Of a stretch of DNA of 24,839 bases, positions 1 through 6,458 are shown piece after piece. The stretch lies in contig CAWIHK010000004.1 of NCBI GenBank assembly GCA_963835935.1, forward strand, positions 1 to 24,839, given 5' to 3'. This stretch comes from CAWIHK01 sp963835935 (lineage in GTDB: Bacteria; Bacteroidota; Ignavibacteria; UBA10030; CAVZMI01). The translations under genes and the position numbers were made by a program. Numbering within the stretch: the stretch's first letter is position 1; the number at the start of each line of letters is the position of its first letter. The notes under the pieces were generated by a model. That model was not told where the DNA came from, made no database searches, and saw only the letters and a list, made by a program, of their open reading frames with translations.

Positions 1-25
1 GCCAATTATTTTATATAAGCCAAGT

Positions 26-1392
26 CACACTTGTCCAAAATAAAATCTCCGGAAAGTGGTACCTTTAAGGTGGAAACCAAAAAAGAACAACCACAAACCG
101 GAGCGACATATGTCACATAAGGGTACGAACATTTTTTCACAAATAGTAGAATATATTGATAAAAAAGAATTCGCCCGAATAGTTCGTAAGAATAACGGGG
201 AACGTCATACAAAAGGATTTTCGTGTTGGGAACAATTGGTGAGCATGCTATTCTGCCAACTTGGGAAAGCCCAGTCCTTGCGAGAAATTTGCGGTGGATT
301 GGCGACATGCATGGGAAGACTGTCACACCTTGGATTAAAAGAGAGTCCCAAGCGGTCAACATTATCCTATGCAAATGGGCACCGATCATATGAGATTTTT
401 GAAGAAACATTTTATCAGGTTTTACAACACGCTCAAACATGTATACAAGGGAAAAAGTCGTTCCGATTTAAAAATAAACTTTTTAGCATGGATGCGACAA
501 CCATAGACTTATGTTTGAATTTATTTGACTGGGCAAAATTCCGTCGGAAGAAGGGGGCAGTGAAACTCCACATGTTGCTTGATCACGATGGATATCTTCC
601 TGTGTTTGCCCACATTACCGATGGAAAAACACATAAAGCAACAGTCACAAAGAACAAAATTGCCAATGATTTCAGCTTTCCCGCCGATAGCATCATCGTC
701 TTTGACCGAGGATATAACGACTACGAACAATTCGCCCATTGGTGCGATCAGGACATTTACTTCGTAACCCGCATGAAAAGTAACGCAACGTATGATGTTG
801 TTCAAAAGAACCCCCTACCTCAGAACAGCAATATTCTGAAAGACGAGATTATTCAATTTAACGGCCCGGTCACTTCAGAAAAATGTGAGTATGACCTTCG
901 CCGGATCGAAGTATGGGACGAGAAGAACCAGACGATCCTGGTCTTACTCACCAATCATTTACGATTTGGCAGTACAACGATTGCCCGGATTTACAAAGAA
1001 CGATGGCAAATAGAGATCTTTTTCAAAACACTGAAGCAGAACTTGAAAATCAAAACTTTTGTCGGCACCAGCGCCAATGCTTTGAAAATTCAAATTTGGA
1101 CAGCATTACTTGTCATGCTAATTCTTAAAATACTTAGAGCAAAGGCTATGTTTAAATGGTCACTCTCAAATCTTGTCGCAATGTTGAGATTCAATCTCTT
1201 TACGTACCGGGATCTCAATGAATGGCTCAATGATCCATTTCAGAGTCCACCATTTGTGCCAGATGTTCAGCTTTCTTTATTTGATCTTGGACAGCATTCA
1301 GGGGCTTACTCCAAGACTTTCCTAAAATATTGTCCAAATTGAGCCATGATCAATAGTTTTTTATCTATATCTATTTATTTTGGACAGTAGTG
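26..1392 (+). mobile_element. IS4-family insertion sequence (element 1)
   Basis: The element is bounded by imperfect terminal inverted repeats. The left end reads CACACTTGTCCAAAATAAA from 26, and the right end, read inward on the other strand, starts CACTACTGTCCAAAATAAA; the core TGTCCAAAATAAA is identical. It encloses one transposase gene. I could not find a convincing target-site duplication, so the outer boundaries are good to a few bases only. Confidence 0.8.
110..1342 (+). CDS. IS4-family DDE transposase with DUF4372-type N-terminus
   Basis: This is the transposase of the first insertion sequence. The N-terminal ~75 residues (opening MSHKGTNIFSQIVEYI, with FSCWEQLVSMLFCQL) match the DUF4372 region usually found before a DDE_Tnp_1 catalytic domain. 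The likely catalytic triad is D128 (SMDATTID), D199 (VFDRGY) and E302 in YKERWQIEIFFKTLK, which fits the IS4 Y-(2)-R-(3)-E-(6)-K signature. The 410-residue length is normal and no frameshift is visible, so the gene may be active. The frame stays open 18 codons upstream to 56, but those codons read like terminal DNA of the element and ATG 110 starts the conserved domain. Confidence 0.9.
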   Translation: MSHKGTNIFSQIVEYIDKKEFARIVRKNNGERHTKGFSCWEQLVSMLFCQLGKAQSLREICGGLATCMGRLSHLGLKESPKRSTLSYANGHRSYEIFEETFYQVLQHAQTCIQGKKSFRFKNKLFSMDATTIDLCLNLFDWAKFRRKKGAVKLHMLLDHDGYLPVFAHITDGKTHKATVTKNKIANDFSFPADSIIVFDRGYNDYEQFAHWCDQDIYFVTRMKSNATYDVVQKNPLPQNSNILKDEIIQFNGPVTSEKCEYDLRRIEVWDEKNQTILVLLTNHLRFGSTTIARIYKERWQIEIFFKTLKQNLKIKTFVGTSANALKIQIWTALLVMLILKILRAKAMFKWSLSNLVAMLRFNLFTYRDLNEWLNDPFQSPPFVPDVQLSLFDLGQHSGAYSKTFLKYCPN

Positions 1393-1406
1393 AATCAGAA
1401 TATTTA

Positions 1407-1413
1407 TTAGTAA
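1407..1413. repeat. Target-site duplication of element 2, left copy
   Basis: TTAGTAA directly abuts the left inverted repeat at 1414 and is repeated exactly at 2606-2612 beyond the right one. A 7-bp duplication falls in the range seen for IS4-like elements. Confidence 0.75.
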
Positions 1414-2605
1414 CTGATGTTACGCAAAGATGGGTGTTGTAGCCCAATCTAAGGGTTGTAACGTTCTTAAATATTTGAATGCGGTTTTTAGCGCATGCAA
1501 ATGGAGATTAAGTTTTAATCCTTCATAGGAAACAGCAGTAATTCTGTGCATGAGTTCGAGTTTGACAAATGCACAGAGAGAACAAAAAATATGCGACGAT
1601 TGTGTTGTTACCGTATGAGCGGGAGAACAAGACAATGCACATTGTTGTTTTAACGCTTTATGGTACTCTTCGATCTTCCATCGTTTTTGATAGAGATCGA
1701 TAATATGTTTGTATGTAAGTGTTGTATCACTACAGGCAAGGTACAACACACCCTGAGAATTGTCTTTGTTTATAAAGACCTGACGAATGAGCAGCACCGG
1801 AAAGGTGAGTCCTTCGAGATATACCATAAGATGTTCGTTGACCTTGGGCTGTACTGTTTCGACTGTTACATAGTGCCCAGTTCGTTTCTCTGCAGCCGAG
1901 AGTGCTATCTTACGATTTATTTTCAGTGGCATGACAAAATCTCGACGCAGTGTGTTTTTGATATATTTCATGTTCTCAACCGATGCATACCAGACATCGC
2001 TTAAAACATAACGAAATCGCATGTTTTTCGCACTCTGCGCAAGCATCGTTCGGAAATATTCGTTCTTACTTGTTGGGCTGATACGTTTTTCTTTACCAGT
2101 AGTGGCATCAATACTACGTTCTGTTTTCTTTACAAGTGTGTAGGCAACAGGAATCGAAAGACCTTGACTATGGTACAAAACCGACACGATGTTAATCCCT
2201 TTGACGTTCTTACCGCTGGTGTGGTCGTAGTGCCAGCAGACGATGTCATTTTCATTCATGTGAGGTTTGTGTGAAATACTATCATCAACAATCAAGATAC
2301 CGTAATCGCTTTCTATGGCTCGCACCACCGATTTCACTTGATACCACAAGTCTCGTGATGTTAACTGTCTGCTTGCTAAAAATCGAGTGATGTCGTCATG
2401 ACTATAGGTTCCATCAACCAGTGCTGAAACAGAGGTTGCTGTAGAGCGATAAAATGTGCTTAATAAACTATCAACATACAAACGAAAGAGGTCCTTGTTC
2501 ATTGGACACCATTTGATTTGTTTCTTTGAGATCACCGTCCAAACAGTTTGACGCAAAGCGACGGTTGTTCAAATATACGAATTTCTTTCGTTTGCGTAAC
2601 ATCAG
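1414..2605 (-). mobile_element. IS4-superfamily insertion sequence (element 2) with 7-bp target duplication
   Basis: Perfect terminal inverted repeats CTGATGTTACGCAAA (1414-1428) and its complement (2591-2605) enclose a single minus-strand transposase gene. The element is flanked on both sides by the direct repeat TTAGTAA (1407-1413 and 2606-2612), which I read as the target duplication. The intact repeats and duplication suggest a fairly recent insertion. Confidence 0.9.
1420..2502 (-). CDS. DDE transposase of element 2 (IS4/IS701-like)
   Basis: A DDE transposase read on the minus strand, with likely catalytic residues in LIVDDSISHKP, RYVLSDVWY and YQKRWKIEEYHKALK. The last is an exact Y-(2)-R-(3)-E-(6)-K signature of the IS4 superfamily. 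The segment CWHYDHTSGKNVKGIN is typical of a transposase group often labelled IS701- or IS4-like, and I cannot assign it more finely. I start at the ATG at 2502 (MNKDLFRLYVDSLL), where the domain begins; the frame is open to 2556. The stop codon lies within the inverted repeat, so the gene fills the element. Confidence 0.85.
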   Translation of the reverse strand: MNKDLFRLYVDSLLSTFYRSTATSVSALVDGTYSHDDITRFLASRQLTSRDLWYQVKSVVRAIESDYGILIVDDSISHKPHMNENDIVCWHYDHTSGKNVKGINIVSVLYHSQGLSIPVAYTLVKKTERSIDATTGKEKRISPTSKNEYFRTMLAQSAKNMRFRYVLSDVWYASVENMKYIKNTLRRDFVMPLKINRKIALSAAEKRTGHYVTVETVQPKVNEHLMVYLEGLTFPVLLIRQVFINKDNSQGVLYLACSDTTLTYKHIIDLYQKRWKIEEYHKALKQQCALSCSPAHTVTTQSSHIFCSLCAFVKLELMHRITAVSYEGLKLNLHLHALKTAFKYLRTLQPLDWATTPIFA

Positions 2606-2612
2606 TTAGTAA
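2606..2612. repeat. Target-site duplication of element 2, right copy
   Basis: This is the second copy of TTAGTAA. Removing 1414-2612 restores a continuous AT-rich sequence that leads into the broken membrane protein gene. Confidence 0.75.
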
Positions 2613-2616
2613 GAAT

Positions 2617-2979
2617 ATGATAGATAATATTGATGGATTTTGTTACAGAATAATATTCCGTCATTTAATACCCGTTTCTATAGTAAATACTATATTTTCT
2701 AATCTTGCTATTGCATTGGGGTTCTATTTATATAGTAGTTTTACGAAGGGTTTCTGGGCTCAACTCGTGATATGTGATCGATCAATTAATGGACCAATAA
2801 TACTAAATCTATTAAACTTTCCATTCAATTATCTTACTATATACATATCGATAAAAATTATTAAATATATCTATAAAAATAAAAATCTTATGACTCCCTT
2901 GGCAATTTTAGATATTATATCCAGCGTATTCCTAAGTGTATTATTGTATACTATAATATTATGTGTTGAAAAATGGTGA
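2617..2979 (+). pseudogene. N-terminal part of a membrane protein gene interrupted by insertion sequences
   Basis: About 120 codons from ATG 2617 encode three strongly hydrophobic stretches (around IPVSIVNTIFSNLAIALGFY, FPFNYLTIYISIKII and LAILDIISSVFLSVLLYTII). The frame ends two bases before the IS256-type terminal repeat at 2981, so the stop is created at the junction. The frame also runs upstream across the target duplication of element 2 without a stop, so the true N-terminus may have been lost there. The other half appears to lie beyond the IS256 element at 4433-4754. I do not recognise the family. Confidence 0.6.
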
Positions 2980-3020
2980 TGTCCCGAAGTTAGTTGAAAA
3001 TAGCGCTTGAAAAAAATACA

Positions 3021-3089
3021 GGCGATAGTTAATCTGAGGTGAGAAAATAACGATTCAAATTATTAAACACCAAAGAAAGGACTATCGCC
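3021..3089 (+). promoter_or_regulatory. Inverted repeat covering the ribosome binding site of the IS256 transposase
   Basis: GGCGATAGT (3021-3029) is perfectly complementary to ACTATCGCC (3081-3089). The right arm lies between the AAAGGA ribosome binding site and the ATG at 3090. In a transcript entering from outside the element this could fold and hide the start, as in other insertion sequences protected against read-through expression. The function is inferred; only the pairing is seen. Confidence 0.5.
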
Positions 3090-4370
3090 ATGCACAAGAT
3101 CAAAGTAGCAAAAGCGAATGAAGTAATCAACAGTACGAGCGGAAAACATTTTGAGAAGTTGGAAGAAAAGATCGTTGACACAGTGAAAGAAGTTTTGTTG
3201 GGATTAAAAGAATCGCTCTCGGAAGAAATGGAAGGCATCTCCTTACAAGTGATGGAGACGATCATGGAAGAAGAAGTCAAATCACTTGCAGGCGAACGAT
3301 ATAAACATTTACCTGATCGGCAGTGCACACGACATGGAACAAATCCAGGATCGGTGATCGTAAATGGAAAGAGGAAAAAAATATTTGTCACCCGAGTTGT
3401 GGATGTTGAGAACAAGCATGCGTGGAGTTTGAAGACGTACGGATTATTTAGTAAGTCTGCAGAATTAATTCAGAGGACATATCGAGATTTGATTCGAGGC
3501 ATTAGCACACGAAGGTATGAAGAAGGAGTGAGTAAATTTCTAGAAGGGTATGGAACGAGTTCGAGCAGTGTAAGCAGAAGAATGATTGCAGCAACGGCTC
3601 AAAAGATAAAAGAAATGTTTGAACGACGGCTGGAAGAATTAGAGTTGGCAGTGTTGATGATCGATGGAATACACATTGGTGATTATACAGTAGTGATCGC
3701 GTTAGGAATTGATACTAAAGGGATTAAGCATGTTCTTGGGGTATGGGAGGGATCGGCAGAAAATACGACGATAGCGAAAGGTTTGTTGGAAAATTTGATA
3801 GATCGTGGATTACACACAGAGCAATTATATTTGGTAGTGATGGACGGATCGAAAGCCTTGCGGCGAGCTGTCATTGATATACTTGGAACAGACACACATG
3901 TCCAACGCTGCACAGTTCACAAGAAACGTAATGTGTTAAGTTATCTTCCAAAAAATCTTCAGGGAGTTGTCAGCAGAAGAATGACGGAAGCATATTCGAT
4001 GAACGATGCAGTGAAAGCAAAAGAACGGCTGCTATCAATTGCGCAGGACTTGGAGCAAGAGCATTCGTCGGCTGCAAAAAGTTTACGTGAAGGATTGGAT
4101 GAAACGTTGACGCTGCATCGACTTAATCTTCCTCTTGCTCTGCGCAAATCATTGCAATCGACAAATCTGATCGAGTCGCTCAATTCAGTTGTTCGACAGA
4201 AAGAGAGGAATGTAAAATATTGGAAGACTGAAGAACAAGTTACACGCTGGGTTTGTGCTGGAGTGTTGGAAGCTGAAAAAGGATTTAGAAGAATAAAAGG
4301 TTACGGTGCATTACCAATATTAATTGACGCGTTGAATAAAAATAAAAAACAAAATTTGCTTGTCGCATAA
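3090..4370 (+). CDS. IS256-family (mutator-type) transposase
   Basis: A 426-residue DDE transposase of the Transposase_mut family. The likely catalytic residues are D192 (LMIDGIHIG), D252 (VVMDGSKAL) and E362 (NLIESLNSVVR). The conserved VQRCTVHKKRNVLSYLP block follows the second aspartate. Length and motif spacing are normal and the frame is intact. ATG 3090 is preceded by AAAGGA at a suitable distance. The gene sits inside element 3 and splits a host membrane protein gene. Confidence 0.93.
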   Translation: MHKIKVAKANEVINSTSGKHFEKLEEKIVDTVKEVLLGLKESLSEEMEGISLQVMETIMEEEVKSLAGERYKHLPDRQCTRHGTNPGSVIVNGKRKKIFVTRVVDVENKHAWSLKTYGLFSKSAELIQRTYRDLIRGISTRRYEEGVSKFLEGYGTSSSSVSRRMIAATAQKIKEMFERRLEELELAVLMIDGIHIGDYTVVIALGIDTKGIKHVLGVWEGSAENTTIAKGLLENLIDRGLHTEQLYLVVMDGSKALRRAVIDILGTDTHVQRCTVHKKRNVLSYLPKNLQGVVSRRMTEAYSMNDAVKAKERLLSIAQDLEQEHSSAAKSLREGLDETLTLHRLNLPLALRKSLQSTNLIESLNSVVRQKERNVKYWKTEEQVTRWVCAGVLEAEKGFRRIKGYGALPILIDALNKNKKQNLLVA

Positions 4371-4432
4371 AAAATATTTATGTTGACAACAACCTCAAAT
4401 TTCTATCGCTGAATTTCAACTAAGAGTGGGAC

Positions 4433-4754
4433 ATTCTCTGAAAACTCCAATTATAATATTTTTGATAATATTTATTCAGCTTTTAAAAATATAATTAGAA
4501 TAATTAATTTTAGCGCTACAAAAGATGAAATTAATTGGACAATCGTTCCTCTTTTATTCACTACGCTTATACCAGTATCATTTTATATGTCAATTTTTAT
4601 TTTCCTAGGTATTATTTTAAAGCCATTAATTACCTTTTCTAGTTATTTATGTAAATTATTAGGCGAGAAGGAAAAATCTCCTTTTGCAGAACTATCTATT
4701 GCTATGTCCTTTATTATTGTGATTTGCAAAGGGCTGATGATTCTTATAAAATAG
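4433..4754 (+). pseudogene. C-terminal part of the interrupted membrane protein gene
   Basis: An open frame begins immediately after the IS256 right end and runs to TAG at 4754 with no start at its beginning. It encodes a hydrophilic segment (SENSNYNIFDNIYSAFKN), a long hydrophobic double span (WTIVPLLFTTLIPVSFYM and on through FIFLGIILKP), a charged loop (GEKEKSP) and a last hydrophobic stretch (SIAMSFIIVICKGLMILI). Composition and topology match the fragment at 2617-2979, so I infer these were one gene of roughly 225 codons or more. Simple removal of the element does not restore the frame. Confidence 0.55.
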
Positions 4755-4967
4755 ATACAATTAAGAATGGATGGTTGACTATCTTAAATATTAAATCAAG
4801 CTGTTGTCGTTGACCTTGAATTATTTTATTGTTACAAAAAAATATTTTTGCCGCCTAACAACTTTAAAAAGGAATAAGTCCCCCTAAAGCGGGATTTTGC
4901 AAGCTCAACAAGAGAAAATAATACTCCTCCTGAAGAAACAATAACGCTGTTATTTTTCATTATCTAT
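4755..4967. other. Intergenic stretch holding one copy of the GCCTAAC repeat
   Basis: No credible gene is seen here. The only recognisable element is the repeat at 4853-4925, annotated separately. The rest is AT-rich. Confidence 0.5.
4853..4925 (+). repeat. GCCTAAC repeat, copy 1 (full length)
   Basis: GCCTAACAACTTTAAAAAGG is followed by a short GC block (CCCCCTAAAGCGGGATTTT) and the tail CAAGCTCAACAAGAGAAAAT. The same order of blocks recurs at 9203-9270, and the first part recurs at 5969-6015. The GC block of copy 3 can form a small CCGC/GCGG stem followed by T residues. Confidence 0.7.
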
Positions 4968-5092
4968 TTATTTATTTTCCATTGGTCTTGATACAAAGCA
5001 AATATTTTATATTATTTCACTGTAGCAATCAAACAGCGAAAAAAAATAATTATCGTCACCGACAAAATTTTGGTTCGAGATATAGACGGAAG
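4968..5092 (+). pseudogene. Decayed copy of the groES 5' end (promoter and first ~22 codons)
   Basis: This stretch aligns with 10831-10955. The promoter part, TTGATACAAAGCAAATATTT and the following bases, is identical over about 34 positions. The coding part (GCAATCAAACAGCG, then GACAAAATTTTG) is roughly 80 percent identical. The ATG of the intact gene is replaced here by a sequence reading CTGTAGCA, so the copy cannot be translated as groES. The similarity stops shortly before the inverted repeat that opens the channel gene cassette. It is a remnant, not a gene. Confidence 0.85.
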
Positions 5093-5135
5093 CAAAATTA
5101 AATAGCGGTCTTAGACCGAAACCATATAAACAGTA

Positions 5136-5149
5136 GTTAGGCGTGATCA
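5136..5149. repeat. Left arm of a perfect 14-bp inverted repeat around the channel gene
   Basis: GTTAGGCGTGATCA is the exact reverse complement of TGATCACGCCTAAC at 5962-5975. The GTG start codon of the enclosed gene lies inside this arm. GTTAGGC also has the form of an integron core site (GTTRRRY). Confidence 0.85.
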
Positions 5150-5964
5150 AAAAAACTGAACTCAAAATGAAATTACCATCGGTAGTGTATTTAATATTAT
5201 ACGTCTCATTGATTCCCATATTTGGAGTTATATACAATAACTTGCCCTTTGAATTCTATCATTCCACCAATAAATATGAAAAATATATTGATGTCGATAA
5301 AAAAGTAATAATTACAGATTTGCAAACTTTTCTTAAGGTAGTTCTATTACAAGCACATGGAAAACGAATCATTGTAGAAGGCGGTAGATATTTTGACATT
5401 AATACAATCAAAATATTAGACATAACTTTCGTCAATGAAGAAGCTCAAATATATGTCATTGGTTATGCTTTTGGTAAAGATCAAAGTATGAGTATGTGTT
5501 ATGAAAGCCACTTAAATTTTAGTTTATCCTCCTTTAGCCCTCCTGATACATTAGAAAATGGAGAACTTGTAATCCATCAATTGATATGTACTCAACAAGA
5601 TAATCCTAATTTTCTGCTGAAAGCGTACGATGTTTTTACAAGTGGAAAATTAAAAATCAGATGGGGTGAAAGCGGCGTAGAGGTATGGCCTGGACATGAT
5701 TGTGGATTTATTTTTATACCTATTTCTATTATGAATAAAATTACTGCTTATTACTCAGCACTAAAAGGATTTCCATCTTATTCAAGTGGAAATTTTGAAC
5801 GAATGTTATATTTAAGCGCAATGATAATTACTACCGTAGGGCTTGGTGATATAGTTCCAATCTCTACAAGAGCTAGATTTTTTGTTACTCTTGAAGCAAT
5901 ATTAGGCATAATAATCATTGGACTATTTTTGAATTCATTAGCAAAAAAAATAATAGGGAAATGA
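5143..5964 (+). CDS. Two-helix K+-channel-like membrane protein with a large extracytoplasmic insert
   Basis: The C-terminal ~70 residues form an Ion_trans_2-type pore: a pore helix, the selectivity filter TVGLGD at 231-236 (from the GTG start), and a last membrane helix FVTLEAILGIIIIGLFLNSL. The only other clear membrane helix is near the N-terminus (VVYLILYVSLIPIFGVIYN), leaving about 160 residues between TM1 and the pore, predicted to lie outside the membrane. No ligand-binding or RCK domain follows TM2. GTG 5143 lies within the left inverted repeat; ATG 5167 is an alternative start. The stop lies in the right inverted repeat, so the gene is wrapped exactly like a mobile cassette. The channel assignment is fairly secure, K+ selectivity is inferred from the filter, and the insert is unrecognised. 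Confidence 0.82.
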   Translation: MIKKTELKMKLPSVVYLILYVSLIPIFGVIYNNLPFEFYHSTNKYEKYIDVDKKVIITDLQTFLKVVLLQAHGKRIIVEGGRYFDINTIKILDITFVNEEAQIYVIGYAFGKDQSMSMCYESHLNFSLSSFSPPDTLENGELVIHQLICTQQDNPNFLLKAYDVFTSGKLKIRWGESGVEVWPGHDCGFIFIPISIMNKITAYYSALKGFPSYSSGNFERMLYLSAMIITTVGLGDIVPISTRARFFVTLEAILGIIIIGLFLNSLAKKIIGK

Positions 5965-5975
5965 TCACGCCTAAC
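5962..5975. repeat. Right arm of the 14-bp inverted repeat around the channel gene
   Basis: TGATCACGCCTAAC contains the TGA stop of the channel gene and continues into the GCCTAAC repeat. It pairs perfectly with 5136-5149. Confidence 0.85.
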
Positions 5976-6015
5976 CATTTTAAGAAGGACAGAGTCCCCG
6001 CAGGACGGGATTTTA
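5969..6015 (+). repeat. GCCTAAC repeat, copy 2 (5' part)
   Basis: GCCTAACCATTTTAAGAAGG is followed by ACAGAGTCCCCGCAGGACGG and a short T run. It matches the first part of the copies at 4853 and 9203, then passes directly into the longer direct repeat at 6002. Confidence 0.7.
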
Positions 6016-6178
6016 TAAAAAACATTCAACAAATTGTCTGAATGAGTGGATATAGATACTAAGTCATTTGATAGTGAGAGTTCAAGGAATTATATTTGGA
6101 AAATCAAGCAGCAGATTAGACGGACAAAAACCAAGAATCCACAGATCAGGCGGATCAATCTAATTTAGTTAGAATGCA
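6002..6178 (+). repeat. ~175-bp direct repeat flanking katG, left copy
   Basis: The segment from AGGACGGGAT through TTCAACAAATTGTCTGAATG, GGAATTATATTTGGAAAATC and GCGGATCAAT to an ATGCA is repeated at 8805-8978 with only scattered differences. Both copies lie in the same orientation. They bracket the katG region at about 2.8 kb distance. Confidence 0.85.
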
Positions 6179-6458
6179 CAAAATGCCTTATTCATTCTTG
6201 CTCAAGATAGAAAAAATCTTTGTCTGTTTTTCATGCAGCATTGAAAAGAGCGATAGACAAATATTTCGTATTCATACTAACATAGCGCTTAAACCATATT
6301 CAGCGGCCAATCGCGCAATTTGTACAAAGCAGAATACGGGTATGGCTAGTTGCACCAAAATTACCTCACGGGTTAAGTAAACATAATCAAGATGAGCAAT
6401 GGAACACTCTACATGATAGAGATGTTAAATAATCTATACATCGAAAGGAGTATATATT
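6179..6458. other. Region upstream of katG, no clear gene
   Basis: A 68-codon open frame (6174-6380) begins at the ATG ending the left direct repeat, but it looks non-coding: no ribosome binding site, no recognisable domain and mixed composition. The katG promoter presumably lies in the last 100 bases; I cannot place -35 and -10 boxes with confidence. Confidence 0.4.

Larger units (their letters stand above)
2981..4432 (+). mobile_element. IS256-family insertion sequence (element 3)
   Basis: The ends are imperfect inverted repeats. The left starts GTCCCGAAGTTAGTTGAAA at 2981, and the right, read inward, starts GTCCCACTCTTAGTTGAAA and ends at 4432; both continue to a shared AGCG. The element encloses a mutator-type transposase. 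The flanking bases (ATGGTGAT on the left, ATTCTCTG on the right) are not repeated, so the 8-bp duplication expected for IS256 elements is missing. This suggests a later deletion or recombination at one end. Confidence 0.88.

Noticed and set aside
56..109. Upstream extension of the first transposase
   Set aside because: The 18 extra codons lie next to the terminal repeat and are not part of the conserved N-terminal domain; ATG 110 is a better start.
26..1392. Target-site duplication for the first IS4 element
   Set aside because: Flanks AGCCAAGT on the left and AATCAGAA on the right do not match at any reasonable offset.
5007..5237. Minus-strand 76-codon frame across the groES remnant
   Set aside because: It overlaps the remnant and the start of the channel gene in antisense and shows no family features.
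6174..6380. 68-codon frame after the left direct repeat
   Set aside because: No ribosome binding site, no domain-like sequence, and its start is supplied by the repeat. I kept the observation as a finding about the repeat but not the gene.
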